Assembly (NCBI GenBank): GCA_965248995.1
Contig: CBDFKY010000006.1
Coordinates: 372,001 to 436,000, forward strand
DNA from: CBDFKY01 sp965248995
GTDB taxonomy: Bacteria; Pseudomonadota; Alphaproteobacteria; Rickettsiales; UBA998
DNA: 64,000 bases
Reading direction: 5' to 3'
Part shown: in pieces, positions 1 to 9,800 of the stretch
Numbering within the stretch: the first letter of the stretch is position 1
Layout: each line of letters opens with the position of its first letter
Translations under genes and position numbers: made by a program
The notes under the pieces: generated by a model
Told to the model about the DNA's origin: nothing
What the model saw: only the letters and a program-made list of their open reading frames with translations
Database searches by the model: none

Positions 1-186
1 GGTGAGCTAAGTCTCTATGGTATCGAACCATCCCAAGTTAGCTTGGTGATTGATAGCATTTCATCTGTTGACAAACCGTGGGGATGCTCTAACCTGCTAA
101 ATTACATTGAACCAGAAAAAATGCTAGTGCTTCAAGATGCACTGCGTTCTGCTGGTTTCGAAGTAACGGATACAAGTTGCTTCTAA
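1..186 (+). CDS. 3' end of an unknown protein (61 codons visible)
   Basis: Frame 1 is open from the window edge to a TAA at 184-186, so this is the tail of a gene starting outside the window. The visible peptide begins GELSLYGIEPSQVSLVIDS and ends SAGFEVTDTSCF. It is acidic, has no membrane segment and carries no motif I recognise. Base composition is visibly more A+T-rich than the genes that follow, which could mean a different origin. A terminator-like hairpin starts 26 bases after the stop, which supports a real gene end here. Function unknown. Confidence 0.55.
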   Translation, partial: GELSLYGIEPSQVSLVIDSISSVDKPWGCSNLLNYIEPEKMLVLQDALRSAGFEVTDTSCF

Positions 187-211
187 GCACCTGATCCTAA
201 CCTTCACATTT

Positions 212-250
212 CCGCCACCTGACGCATGACCTCAGAGGCGGTATTTTTTT
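212..250 (+). terminator. Rho-independent terminator
   Basis: Stem CCGCC/GGCGG, extended inward by CTGA/TCAG across a mismatch, is followed by a run of seven T residues at 244-250. It sits just after the stop of the partial gene at the left edge. Confidence 0.7.
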
Positions 251-262
251 GCCTGTCTATTA

Positions 263-422
263 AGAACCAGTCACGTAAACCCTTTTATGCAGCTGCAAAC
301 GGTCAATTTACTGCGATTCGATGGGGGCGGCCCCCCGCCTCATGTACCTTAAGTACACTGCGCTTCGAGTCTCGCAAATCAACCATTTTCGCTAGCCTAA
401 AAAGGTTTACGTGACTGGTTCT
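263..422. mobile_element. 160-bp MITE-like element with 19-bp inverted ends
   Basis: The 19 bases at 263-281 (AGAACCAGTCACGTAAACC) are the exact reverse complement of 404-422. The interior holds further short palindromes (TGCAGCTGCA, GTAC-CTTAA-GTAC, a G-run/C-run pair) and no convincing gene; an open frame across it reads as low-complexity translation of the repeat. Perfect ends, small size and lack of coding content fit a miniature inverted-repeat element or a dispersed palindromic repeat. No clear target-site duplication is visible, so mobility is inference. It fills most of the gap between the terminator and the XRE gene. Confidence 0.6.
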
Positions 423-494
423 AAGAAGTGTATCGTTCGTCCGGCGATAAGTTTCAAAAAGCTGATCATGCCTGCATGGCCAATAGCCGAACGT

Positions 495-905
495 TTAAGC
501 CTGCGTTTCCTGATCCGCCATGGATTTAAGCAGATCCGCGAAGCGCTTGCGCACTTTTTCATCTTTGATGCTGTAATAAGCGCGTACCAGCTCCAGCGTT
601 TCACGGCTGGAAATCCTTTCATGTTCGAAACTTTCCGCTTCCTCCGCCATCCCAACGGAATAAGGAGTCAGGTCCCCGCTTTTCAATTCATAGCCTTCAA
701 AAAAATAGGCGATGGGCACTGTCAGCAGTTTTCCCACTTCATACAGGCGGCTGGAGCCCATCCGGTTGATTCCGCGCTCATATTTTTGAACCTGCTGGAA
801 TGTTACACCGAGGGCGCGGCCGATGCTGTCCTGCGACAACCCCAACATGATCCGCCTGGAGCGTAATCGGTTACCGACAAAGGAATCAACGGGATGGGTA
901 GGCAT
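495..905 (-). CDS. XRE-family transcriptional regulator
   Basis: A 136-residue protein with an N-terminal helix-turn-helix of the Cro/C1 type: LSQDSIGRALGV forms the first helices and FQQVQKYERG the recognition part, roughly residues 20-55. After it comes a short linker with a YFFEGYE motif and a C-terminal acidic helix. This layout matches small XRE regulators common in Caulobacter and Rhizobiales. I start at ATG 905; a TTG at 917 adds four residues but lies directly on the GAAGGA Shine-Dalgarno-like sequence. The gene is divergent from the membrane-protein gene at 1151, and the shared intergenic region carries a GACAATTGTC palindrome that could be its operator. Target genes are not evident. 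Confidence 0.85.
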   Translation of the reverse strand: MPTHPVDSFVGNRLRSRRIMLGLSQDSIGRALGVTFQQVQKYERGINRMGSSRLYEVGKLLTVPIAYFFEGYELKSGDLTPYSVGMAEEAESFEHERISSRETLELVRAYYSIKDEKVRKRFADLLKSMADQETQA

Positions 906-1023
906 GTGAATCGACAATCCTTCAGTTAAAACAGAGAGCGTAAGGAAAAAACAGCTTTAAGCTGTGGAGTATGGTAAATTGTTCGCGTTTTTTAGAAATA
1001 TATTTCTTAATTAATATCCCAAA

Positions 1024-1041
1024 ACGCGACAATTGTCACGT
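1024..1041. promoter_or_regulatory. Palindrome, candidate operator
   Basis: GACAATTGTC at 1028-1037 is a perfect 10-bp palindrome with near-symmetrical flanks (ACGC on one side, ACGT on the other). It lies in the divergent region between the XRE regulator (start 905) and the membrane protein (start 1151), the usual place for an autoregulatory site. A TATAAT hexamer at 1090-1095 could be the -10 of the rightward gene. Binding by the XRE protein is inference. Confidence 0.35.
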
Positions 1042-1150
1042 GATTTTTAACCTATTGTTTCATAAAGGCACGCCCTGGGCCCGATTTTTTATAATGCGGC
1101 AGGCAGCATTTCGATTGAGCCGACGTGAAATCCGCAGTAGCATGTGAAGA

Positions 1151-2338
1151 ATGCGGCTTGCTCACAATTCCGCTTTCGTTCGGTTTTTTCCCCGGAATGA
1201 AAGGCGTTATTTATTTTCTCCCCTGATAGACGCCGCGCTGGCCGGCGGGATCGCCTGGGCCGTCATTCCCCTGCTGTTCTGGCTGGCGCCGCCAACGGCC
1301 GCAGGGAAAGTGGACGGTTACCTGACGTTTCATGTGAGCGTGGCGTTCGCCGTTCTGGCCTACGTCGTCAACTATCCGCATTTCATGGCGTCCTACGGCC
1401 TGCTCTACAGCGGTTATCGCACCCGGCTGCGCGCTTATCGTGCCGAGGGCCTTTTTTACTGGCGGTATCTCTTCGCCGGCATAGGCGTGCCGTGCCTGCT
1501 GCTCGCGTATTTCGCGTATGCGTTCATCACGCAGCGCATGGCCGTTTTTTCCATCGGCGTGCAGCTGATGTTCTTCACGGTCGGTTGGCATTACGTCAAG
1601 CAGGGGTTCGGGGTGTTCATCCTCCTCAGCGCATTGAAGCGTGTGTATTATGGCCGGGCGATCCGCCGGCTGCTGCTGATCAACTGCCTGCTGGTCTGGA
1701 TGCTTTCCTGGCTGGGCGGCAATATCTGGGTGCCGGGGTATGAGCAGAGCCACACTAATTTCCGGGGCGTGATCTACGCGCCGCTCGGCATCGGCCTGCC
1801 GCCATACGTGATGGGGTTGCTGCGTCTGGCCGTGTGGGGCTATGGCGGCATGGTTCTCGCCGCGATCGGCTGGCAGGCATGGCGCACGCGTACCCTTCCG
1901 TCACTCACCGCGTTGGCGGGTTACAGCACTATGTATACCCTGCTGCTGCTTTCCTATCTCCATCCTCTATGGGTCTATATGACGCCGCTGCTGCATTCCG
2001 CGCAGTATCTGCTGTTCATCGCGGCATATAAACGCGGTGAGACGGCGGACTCCGGCAGGGAGGATTCCAGAGCGGATATCAAACGCTATGTCGTCCTGCT
2101 GTTATGGACCGGCATCCTCGCCTTCACCCTGTTCCCCCGCGTTCTGGAATGGGGCACCGGAGGCGTCACGCACGGGGCGGGCCTTTTCCTACCGTTTTTC
2201 TATGCGTTTACGGTATTTATCAATGTGCATCATTACTTTATCGATAACGTGATCTGGAGAAAGGAAAACAGGGAACTGCACGGATATATCGGGTATTCAC
2301 CCCCGGATGTCATAAAACAATCATATATTTCCTCTTAG
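1151..2338 (+). CDS. Polytopic inner-membrane protein with conserved His motifs, function unknown
   Basis: A 395-residue protein made mostly of hydrophobic helices separated by short loops, so an integral inner-membrane protein. Several histidines sit at or next to membrane segments: NYPHFMASYGLLY (about residue 75), TVGWHYVKQGFG (about 140), LHSAQYLLFIAAYK (about 280) and INVHHYFIDNVIWR (about 357). Repeated His residues at membrane borders recall di-metal membrane oxygenases or desaturases, but the spacing does not match a family I can name, so no activity is claimed. The gene stands alone between a divergent regulator and a forward gene with its own control site. The start has only a weak ribosome-binding site. 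Confidence 0.7.
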   Translation: MRLAHNSAFVRFFPRNERRYLFSPLIDAALAGGIAWAVIPLLFWLAPPTAAGKVDGYLTFHVSVAFAVLAYVVNYPHFMASYGLLYSGYRTRLRAYRAEGLFYWRYLFAGIGVPCLLLAYFAYAFITQRMAVFSIGVQLMFFTVGWHYVKQGFGVFILLSALKRVYYGRAIRRLLLINCLLVWMLSWLGGNIWVPGYEQSHTNFRGVIYAPLGIGLPPYVMGLLRLAVWGYGGMVLAAIGWQAWRTRTLPSLTALAGYSTMYTLLLLSYLHPLWVYMTPLLHSAQYLLFIAAYKRGETADSGREDSRADIKRYVVLLLWTGILAFTLFPRVLEWGTGGVTHGAGLFLPFFYAFTVFINVHHYFIDNVIWRKENRELHGYIGYSPPDVIKQSYISS

Positions 2339-2395
2339 AGGAGATGAAGAAACATTTTATAATCGGTTATTACGCCGAAGCGGTGTAATAGTTAT

Positions 2396-2420
2396 TGATA
2401 ATCATTCTCAAAATCATTAT
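2396..2420. promoter_or_regulatory. Fur-box-like palindrome
   Basis: The stretch around GATAATCATTCTCAAAATC reads as the inverted repeat ATAAT-x-ATT-x-T-x-A-x-AAT-x-ATTAT. This is close to the Fur consensus of alternating GATAAT/ATTATC units. It ends 10 bases before the ATG at 2431, where a bound repressor would block transcription or early elongation. The reading frame through the site (IIILKIII) is an artefact of the box and should not be taken as the N-terminus. Fur binding is inferred from sequence alone. Confidence 0.55.
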
Positions 2421-2430
2421 TCTTCGGTTC

Positions 2431-3162
2431 ATGAACTTTTCACCCGTCAACCCCGATGCTGGGCCGCGCCCTTCCGCGAGGGATGAGGAGCACCGTAAAT
2501 CCACATCCGAAAAGCAGGATGAGACGGCGTATGTGTTCGGCCATATGGTGACATGCCTCGCGACGGACCCCGTCACGGGTCCGCTGGCTTCCGCCCTGAC
2601 GCAGCGCCTCATCAGCGGGAAGGCGCACGTCAAGGAGCATTTCGAGGGCGAATTCTTCGGGGACGTGCTGGCGTTTCCCGTCACGATCGCCATTCAACGT
2701 TACCTGCCGGAAGTCACCGGCATGATACGCGGAGCGCTGGAACCCATCGCCAAACCGTTCTACCGTTTCTCGGCGCTGCGCGAGACGACGGCCTGGGCGA
2801 AGCGGCACGACGTGACGCCCGAATCGGACGCGTTTACGGAACACCGGGATCGCCTGATCGACTATGAGCTGAACAAGATTCCCCTGCAGGCGACATGGAC
2901 GCTGACTTCGCTCATCTTCAACGTGGCGGGTCAGAAGACCCTGTTCCATAACCCCAACAGCGCCGGTGAAATCGCCTTGTCCGTGTCCGTCGGTTCACTG
3001 GCGACCCTACTCATCCAGAACGGCAGCCGCATTCTGACGCCCGAGCTGGCGCATGCCGTCGACCACCAGATAAAGGAACGTCTGGTCAAGCCGGCCAACC
3101 AGCTGCTGGATCAGGTGAAGGCGCTCGGCAAAGTATCGGATCATTCCGTACAGCTGGCGTAG
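2431..3162 (+). CDS. Unknown protein, member A of a paralogous family (partner at 12778)
   Basis: 243 residues from ATG 2431; an in-frame ATG at 2395 is rejected because its first 12 codons are the Fur-box-like palindrome. No signal peptide is seen; moderately hydrophobic helices lie mid-protein. It is clearly related to the protein at 12778-13821: both share AY-x3-H-x3-C-x2-TD near the N-terminus, GE-x2-GD-x2-A-x2-VT, a W-A-K/E-K/R-x-D/G-x2-P-x-S segment, YE-x6-QA-x-W, and an NVA-x-QK-x3-HNP signature. The identical motif order over the full length shows homology. I know no named family with these motifs. The upstream Fur-like site suggests iron-dependent expression, which is inference. Confidence 0.75.
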   Translation: MNFSPVNPDAGPRPSARDEEHRKSTSEKQDETAYVFGHMVTCLATDPVTGPLASALTQRLISGKAHVKEHFEGEFFGDVLAFPVTIAIQRYLPEVTGMIRGALEPIAKPFYRFSALRETTAWAKRHDVTPESDAFTEHRDRLIDYELNKIPLQATWTLTSLIFNVAGQKTLFHNPNSAGEIALSVSVGSLATLLIQNGSRILTPELAHAVDHQIKERLVKPANQLLDQVKALGKVSDHSVQLA

Positions 3163-3265
3163 GTCCCGCTTCGCAGGCACGCTATTTATTGATTTGGCAA
3201 ACCGCATCGGACGCGCTACAACGTAGCTCCCATTATCATAGAAGATAGAGAGTCAAGGAGAAACC

Positions 3266-4285
3266 ATGCGCGTATACTACGATAAAGATGCCAATGCCGA
3301 TCTCATCAAATCCCGGAAAGTCGCCGTCATCGGGTACGGCAGCCAGGGGCACGCACACGCGCTGAACCTGCGGGACAGCGGCGTGAAAGACATCGTGGTG
3401 GGCCTGCGTCCCGGCTCGGCCTCGGCGCAGAAAGCGGAGCGCGAACAGCTCAAAGTCATGACGCCCGCCGAGGCGGCGGCGTGGGCGGACGTGGTGATGA
3501 TCCTCACACCCGATGAACTGCAGGCCGATCTCTACCGTGACGATCTGGCCGAAAACATGAAACAGGGTGCGGCGCTGGCGTTCGCGCACGGTTTCAACAT
3601 CCATTTTCGCCTGATCGAGGCGCGTCCCGATCTGGACGTCTATATGATCGCGCCTAAAGGGCCCGGCCATACGGTACGCGGCGAATATCTCAAAGGCGGC
3701 GGCGTACCCTGTCTGATCGCCGTGCATCAGGACGCTTCCGGCAAAGCGAAGGACATCGCGTTGTCTTATGCTTCCGCCGTCGGCGGCGGGCGGTCCGGGG
3801 TGATCGAGACCACGTTCAAGGAAGAGTGCGAGACGGATCTGTTCGGGGAGCAGGCAGTGCTCTGCGGCGGGTTGACCCACCTGATCCAGGCCGGCTTCGA
3901 GACGCTGGTGGAAGCGGGATATGCGCCGGAGATGGCGTATTTCGAGTGCCTGCATGAAGTGAAACTGATCGTCGATTTGATGTATGAAGGCGGCATGGCC
4001 AATATGCGCTACTCCATCTCCAATACGGCGGAATACGGGGATTACGTCACTGGCCCGCGCATCGTGACGCCGGAGACGAAAGCGGAAATGAAGCGCGTGC
4101 TGACCGATATCCAGGCCGGACGTTTCGCCCGTGACTGGATGCTGGAAAACAAGGCGGGGCAGGCGTCGTTCAAGGCGACCCGTGCGCTGCACGCGAACCA
4201 TCCGATCGAGAAGGTCGGGGCGGAACTGCGTTCGCTGATGCCGTGGATCGGAAAGAACAAGCTGGTGGACAAGGCGAAAAATTAA
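3266..4285 (+). CDS. ilvC: Ketol-acid reductoisomerase (NADP+), class I
   Basis: IlvC converts acetolactate or acetohydroxybutyrate to the dihydroxy acids in valine, leucine and isoleucine synthesis, using NADPH and Mg2+. The 339-residue length is that of the short class I enzyme. The Rossmann loop GYGSQGHAHALNLRDSG starts near residue 24. The C-terminal knotted domain carries the metal-binding acidic residues in ETDLFGEQAVLCGG and FECLHEVKLIVDLMYEGG. A strong AAGGAG site precedes the ATG. It is not beside ilvB/ilvH here and appears monocistronic, with the efflux operon beginning about 70 bases downstream. Confidence 0.97.
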   Translation: MRVYYDKDANADLIKSRKVAVIGYGSQGHAHALNLRDSGVKDIVVGLRPGSASAQKAEREQLKVMTPAEAAAWADVVMILTPDELQADLYRDDLAENMKQGAALAFAHGFNIHFRLIEARPDLDVYMIAPKGPGHTVRGEYLKGGGVPCLIAVHQDASGKAKDIALSYASAVGGGRSGVIETTFKEECETDLFGEQAVLCGGLTHLIQAGFETLVEAGYAPEMAYFECLHEVKLIVDLMYEGGMANMRYSISNTAEYGDYVTGPRIVTPETKAEMKRVLTDIQAGRFARDWMLENKAGQASFKATRALHANHPIEKVGAELRSLMPWIGKNKLVDKAKN

Positions 4286-4352
4286 ACGTTTTTCATCTGG
4301 TTAGGCAATTGAATGCGTAGCCATGGTTGCGGAATGCTTGTATAAGCGTTTC

Positions 4353-5789
4353 ATGTCCAGAAACCTGTGTGTCGCCTTAAGCTGTCTGTTTTTCAGCCTG
4401 CTGACGGCGTGCGGCGGGTTCCGTGATCCTCCCTCGCTCAAACAACCGCTGTCCGCGCGTTTCGCAGAAGGTGGTGCGACCGGCGCACCATTGCTTAGTA
4501 AGAACTGGTGGCGTACGGATGATGAGGTTCTGGGCCGTATCATCAAGGAAATCGAGATGCAAAACCTGTCGCTGGCACAGGCGAGGGAGCGGTTGATCAC
4601 TGCGCGCCTGCCCTTGCAGACGGGGGATTACCTGCCCAATCTGACCGCTGCGGGGGAAGTGCAATACAGCCGTACGCTGCAAGGAACCGGCACCAACGCC
4701 GGGTTCGGTTTCTTTCCTTATAATCAGGGACAGCATACGACCGGATATTACAACACCAAGCTGGATGCGACGTGGGAACTGCCGCTCTACGGTCAGTACC
4801 GCGCACTGGATCAGGGGGATAAGGCCGAGGTCGCCATTGCCGAAGCCGATATCGACCAGGTGCACGCCAGTACGATCGCCGAAGCGGTACGGCTTTACGG
4901 CCTGCTGAAGGCGCGCCTTCAATTAGAACAACGGCTGGCGATGATCGTGACGGCACAGCGGCATCTCCTGGAATACGCCCTGTTCAAGCAAAAGGCCGGA
5001 CTTCTCACCAACACGGATCTTGGCAACGCCCGGCAGGCGCTGGAAAATGTGCAACAGGAAGCGGGGCAGGCGAGGAGTGCGAGCGTGGAAGCGGCGCAGC
5101 AACTGGCAGGGCTGCTTGGAAAAACGGCTCCGGAGCCGGAATGGGAGGAACCTTCCGAGATTCCCGTGCTGTCGTTACCGCCGCTCGGCGATACACCGCT
5201 CGACGTGCTTTCCCGCCGCCCGGATATCCGCTCGGCCCGTGCCGCGGTGGAACATGCCACCGCCGAACTTTCCATCGCCAAAAGCGAGATGTATCCCACT
5301 TTCAGTTTGTCGGGCAGCCTTTCCCAGCTGGACAACGTGACGGGCACGCCGCTGCTCGGTAAAAGCGTGCAGCTGGGCGGTATCCCGAGCGTTTCAATTC
5401 CGCTGTTCGACTGGGGCAAACGGCTCAATACCGCGAAGCAGAAGTATGCGGCACTGGCGGAGACGGCGTTCAAGTATCGTGAGACCGTGGTGAACGCCAT
5501 GAACGAGGTGGAGCGGTTCTTCGCGGCGTATCATGCGGCGGAAAATACGGTGAAAACCGCGCAGGCCTCGCTTATTTCGGCGCGAGATGCGGACCGGGAC
5601 GCGGAATTACTGCAGAAAGCCGGAATAGCGGACGGGGCGGCTTGGCAGAATGCCGACATCGCGCGTTTGCGTTCTGAAAACAGTGTAAGCGGCGCTCAAG
5701 CGGACCAGGTGGCAAGTCTGGCCGCGCTGGCGAAGGCGCTCGGCGGTGGTGTCGATAACACCAAACAACAGGTGAGGAAGGAACCATGA
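4353..5789 (+). CDS. RND efflux outer-membrane lipoprotein, NodT/OprM type
   Basis: Outer-membrane channel of a tripartite efflux pump, a TolC-like trimer that opens to the outside. I start at ATG 4353 because it gives a proper lipoprotein signal: a basic N-terminus, a hydrophobic core and the lipobox LLTAC, so the mature protein would begin at Cys and be lipidated. An ATG at 4323 would put ten extra residues before it. The two repeated OEP domains show typical pieces: NWWRTDDEVLGRII, then RPDIRSARAAVEHATAEL and SIPLFDWGKRLN. The stop overlaps the start of the adaptor gene (ATGA), so the three efflux genes form one operon. Confidence 0.93.
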   Translation: MSRNLCVALSCLFFSLLTACGGFRDPPSLKQPLSARFAEGGATGAPLLSKNWWRTDDEVLGRIIKEIEMQNLSLAQARERLITARLPLQTGDYLPNLTAAGEVQYSRTLQGTGTNAGFGFFPYNQGQHTTGYYNTKLDATWELPLYGQYRALDQGDKAEVAIAEADIDQVHASTIAEAVRLYGLLKARLQLEQRLAMIVTAQRHLLEYALFKQKAGLLTNTDLGNARQALENVQQEAGQARSASVEAAQQLAGLLGKTAPEPEWEEPSEIPVLSLPPLGDTPLDVLSRRPDIRSARAAVEHATAELSIAKSEMYPTFSLSGSLSQLDNVTGTPLLGKSVQLGGIPSVSIPLFDWGKRLNTAKQKYAALAETAFKYRETVVNAMNEVERFFAAYHAAENTVKTAQASLISARDADRDAELLQKAGIADGAAWQNADIARLRSENSVSGAQADQVASLAALAKALGGGVDNTKQQVRKEP

Positions 5790-6856
5790 AAAAACGCCGG
5801 AAAGGAAAGCTGCGTGTGCTTGTCGCCTGTATCCTCCTGACTATTCTCGCTTACGTGGGATGGAAGCATTTTCACACGGCTTCCGACACACGGGAAGCGG
5901 CCTCACAGCGTGAGGAAATGCGGGTGACGGTCGTGTCGCCCGTATCAAAAGCGGTGCGGCAGACGGTCCATGTTACCGGCGTAACGACGGCTCGGGAGGA
6001 AGTGCTCGTGCAGAGCGAACTCACCAATCTTCGCATCACCCGTATCTATGCGGATGCAGGCGATCAGGTGAAACGCGGCGCCCGCCTCGCCACGCTTGAC
6101 GACGCCAACCTGAAACTTCAGCTGCAGCAGGCGCGTGCCGACGCTGCCAAGGCGGGCGACGAGTATCACCGGTTTCAATCCGTCGCGGGGACCGGGGCGG
6201 TGAGCGCCCAGAGCGTGGTGGAGAAACGCACCGCTCTCGAATCCGCGAGGGCACGGCTTGCCGATGCGGCGCTGAACCTTAAACACGCGACGATTACCGC
6301 GCCGAGCGGCGGTACGGTTACCGAACGCCGCGCCAGCATCGGGGAAATGGTGAGCGCCACCGTTCCGCTCTACCGGATAGCGCAAGGCAGTAAAGTGGAG
6401 GCGGAGCTGCAGGTGCCGGAAGCGGCGCTTGCCGAGTTGCAGGTCAAACAGAACGTCGACATTTTTCCAAACGGCGGCGGCACGCCGCTTAAGGGAACGA
6501 TACGCCTGGTGACGCCACGCATCGACAGCGCCAGCCGTACGGCGGTCATACGGGTGGCGCTGCCTTCATCTAAAACGCTGCCGGTCGGCCTGTTCGTCAA
6601 CGCCACTATCACGACGGGCGAAGTGCAGGGGATGGTCATTCCGGACAGTGCCCTGCAACGCGGCGCGTCCGGCACATATGTCTGGCAGGTTGGGCAGGAA
6701 GGCGTTGTAGCGCGCCTTGCCGTGGAAGTGGTTTTTCAGCGGGAGGATACGGTGGTGATCAAGGATATTCCTCCCGGAACCCGCCTTGTCGCCAAGGCCG
6801 GGTCGTTCGTGAAGGAAGGGGATAGGGTGAGCGTCATTGCGGAAGGCCAGCCATGA
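5786..6856 (+). CDS. RND efflux periplasmic adaptor (membrane fusion protein)
   Basis: A 356-residue HlyD/AcrA-type adaptor bridging the inner-membrane pump and the outer-membrane channel. It has one N-terminal membrane anchor (residues about 8-26), a split biotinyl-lipoyl domain (VTGVTTAREEVLVQSE and ITAPSGGTVTERRASIG), an alpha-hairpin rich in Gln/Ala between them, and a beta-barrel plus membrane-proximal domain ending in GDRVSVIAEG. There is no lipobox, so it is anchored by the transmembrane helix. Start and stop overlap its neighbours by 4 bases each, indicating translational coupling. Substrate cannot be read from sequence. Confidence 0.94.
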   Translation: MKKRRKGKLRVLVACILLTILAYVGWKHFHTASDTREAASQREEMRVTVVSPVSKAVRQTVHVTGVTTAREEVLVQSELTNLRITRIYADAGDQVKRGARLATLDDANLKLQLQQARADAAKAGDEYHRFQSVAGTGAVSAQSVVEKRTALESARARLADAALNLKHATITAPSGGTVTERRASIGEMVSATVPLYRIAQGSKVEAELQVPEAALAELQVKQNVDIFPNGGGTPLKGTIRLVTPRIDSASRTAVIRVALPSSKTLPVGLFVNATITTGEVQGMVIPDSALQRGASGTYVWQVGQEGVVARLAVEVVFQREDTVVIKDIPPGTRLVAKAGSFVKEGDRVSVIAEGQP

Positions 6857-9800
6857 TCCATTCCGTGCGCCCCGCCGAACGCACTTCGTTCGCCACCTCT
6901 TCTTACGGGAAAACTTCGTTTGCCACGTGGGCGATCCGCAATCCCATTCCGCCGATCGTGCTGTTTCTGGTGCTCGGCGTGGCGGGGCTGGTGGCGTTCG
7001 CCAAGCTGCCGATCAATAATATGCCGAGCGTGGTGGTGCCGGTGGTCAACGTGCATATCACCGAGCCGGGGGCGGCGGCGTCCGAGATCGAGACGCAGAT
7101 CACCCGCAAGGTGGAAGGGGCGCTGGCGGGGATGCAGGGGGTGAAGCATATCACGTCGAGCATTTCGGAGGGCGCGTCGCTTACTACGGTCGAATTCTAT
7201 CTGGAGACGGATTTCGACCGCGCCGTCAACGACACGCGCGACGCCGTCTCCAACATCCGTGACCAGCTGCCGCGCTCGATTCAAGAACCGATCATCCAGC
7301 GGGTGGATATCGACGGCGGCGCGATCCTGATTTATAGCGTCGAAGCCCCGGAAATGCGGGCGGAGGATCTGAGCTGGTATATCGACGATACGCTCAACCG
7401 CGAACTGCTCTCCATCAACGGGGTTGCCAGCATCGCGCGGCAGGGTGGTGTCGACCATGAAATCACCGTGACGCTGAATCCGGCGGCGCTGCTCGGATTC
7501 GGGGTCTCCGCCGCCGATATCAGCCGGCAGCTGGCGCTGACTTCCGCCGACCTGCCCGGTGGCCGGGTGACGCTCTCCGGTACGGAATATAGCCTGCGCA
7601 CGCTCGGCAACGTCAAAACCGTGGAGTTGCTGCGGGAAGTGCGCATTGCTCTGAGCGGCGGACGTTCGGTACGGCTGGCCGACCTCGGCCGGGTGGAGGA
7701 TGGCGGGGCGGAGATGCGCAGCCTTACGCGGCTCGACGGCAAACCGGCCATCACGTTCGAAGTGTTCCGGGCCAAGGGAAAGAGCGAAGTGACGGTTGCC
7801 CGGAACGTGGAAGCGAAACTCGCGATGCTGGAGAAGCAGCATTCGGGCATCCGCTTCCGCCAGATTTTTTCGCTCGTGACGCTCACTGAAAACAGCTACC
7901 ATTCCACGCTGAATAACTTCGCCGAAGGCGCGGCGCTCACCATGCTGGTGGTGTTTCTATTCCTGCGGGACAGGCGCGCCACGTTGATCGCCGCCATCGC
8001 CATTCCGCTGTCCATCATCCCGACGTTTCTGTGCATGTACTGGCTCGGATTCACGCTGAACGCCGTCAGCCTGCTCGCCATTTCGCTGGTGACCGGGGTG
8101 TTGGTCGACGATGCGATCGTGGAGATCGAGAATATCCACCGCCATATGGCGGAGGGGAAGACGCCGTATGACGCCGCGATGGTCGCCGCCGAGGAAATCG
8201 GGCTAGCGGTGGTGGCGACGACGCTGGTCATTTGCGCCGTGTTTATTCCGGTGAGTTTCATGGGCGGCATTCCCGGGCAGTTTTTCAAGCAGTTCGGCCT
8301 GACGGTGGCCATCGCCGCGTTCTTTTCCCTGATGGTGGCGCGGCTGCTCACCCCGATGCTTTCCGCGTATTTGCTGAAGCCTGCGCGGCACAACAATGTC
8401 ATCCCGAGCGACAGCGAAGGGTCTCTACCCGTCGCAAGCCATCCTGCGGAGGTACCTCAGGATACCGGCACATTCATCAACCGCTATCGCCGCGTGGTGG
8501 AATGGACATTGGATCACCGTTTGACTACCGTCGTTATCGCGCTGGTAAGCATGGTTTGTTCCTTCGGAATGATTCCCCTGCTTTCGGTCGGGTTCATTCC
8601 TTACGAAGATTACGGCCAATCGCGCCTCACGGTTGAGCTGCCGCGCGGGGCGACGTTGAGCCAAACGGATGCGGTGGCGCAAAACGTGATGCGGTTGTTC
8701 AAGAAGCATAGCGAAGTGGAATATGTGCTGACCAGCATCGCGGGAGGATCGAGCGGGGCGGTCAATCCCACGGCGCACGGCGGCGGGGAGGGAGGGGTTA
8801 ACAAGGCGGAAATTAACGTCAAACTGGTGCCCAGAGGTGCGCGCCAGATGGATCAGCGCGCGTTTGAGAACATGATCCTGCCGGAACTGAAACAGATTCC
8901 GGACGCGCGCATCACGTTCGCGAACGCTTCCGGCCAGAAAGACATGTCCATCGCGCTCACCTCCGAGGACGGGGAAGCACTGGACAAGGCGGTGGCTGCC
9001 GCCGAGCGTGAAATGCGTTCTATCAAAGGGTTGAGCAGTGTCACCACCACGGCGGGGCTTCGGCAGCCCGAGCTGATCATCCGTCCTGATTTCGCCAAGG
9101 CCGCCGCGCTCGGGGTGAGCGTGCAGTCCATCAGCGATACGCTGACGATCGCGACGATCGGCGATATCGACGCGAATCTCCCTAAATTCAACTACGGTAA
9201 CCGCCAGATTCCCATTCGCCTGAGCCTGCCCAAAGGCGATGCGCAGTCGCTCGGCATGATCGAAACGCTGGCCGTGCCGACCGCAGCAGGCGGCAGCGTA
9301 CCGCTTTCCGCCATCGCGGATATCTCGTTCGGGACGGGGCCGACGACGATCGAACGGTATGACCGGCAGCGTAAAGTGTCGCTGGAAGCGAACCTGAACG
9401 GTATTCCGCTCGGCGTGGCGGTGGACAGGATGTATGCCCTGCCCGCCCTGAAACACCTGCCGCCCTCCGTCACCATTCAAAGCGCCGGGGACGCCGAAGT
9501 GATGGGGGAACTGTTCGGCGGTTTCATGCAGGCGATCGGCGCGGGGCTGATGATGGTGTATGCGATCCAGGTGTTGCTCTATAAGGACTGGATCCAGCCG
9601 GTGACGCGCATGGCGGCGCTGCCGCTTTCCATCGGCGGGGCGTTCGTCATGCTGCTGGTGACGGGTACGGATTTCTCCATGCCCGCCATGATCGGCATCC
9701 TGATGCTGATGGGCATCGCCGATAAGAACTCCATCCTGCTGGTGGATTATATGCTGGAACTGATGGCGCGGGGCATGCCGCGGCGTGAAGCCATCGTGCA

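Noticed and set aside
226..414. A 62-codon frame inside the inverted-repeat element
   Set aside because: It follows the repeat, not a gene; no ribosome-binding site or domain.
2395..2430. In-frame N-terminal extension of family member A
   Set aside because: Its codons are the Fur-box-like palindrome; no ribosome-binding site, and member B has no counterpart.
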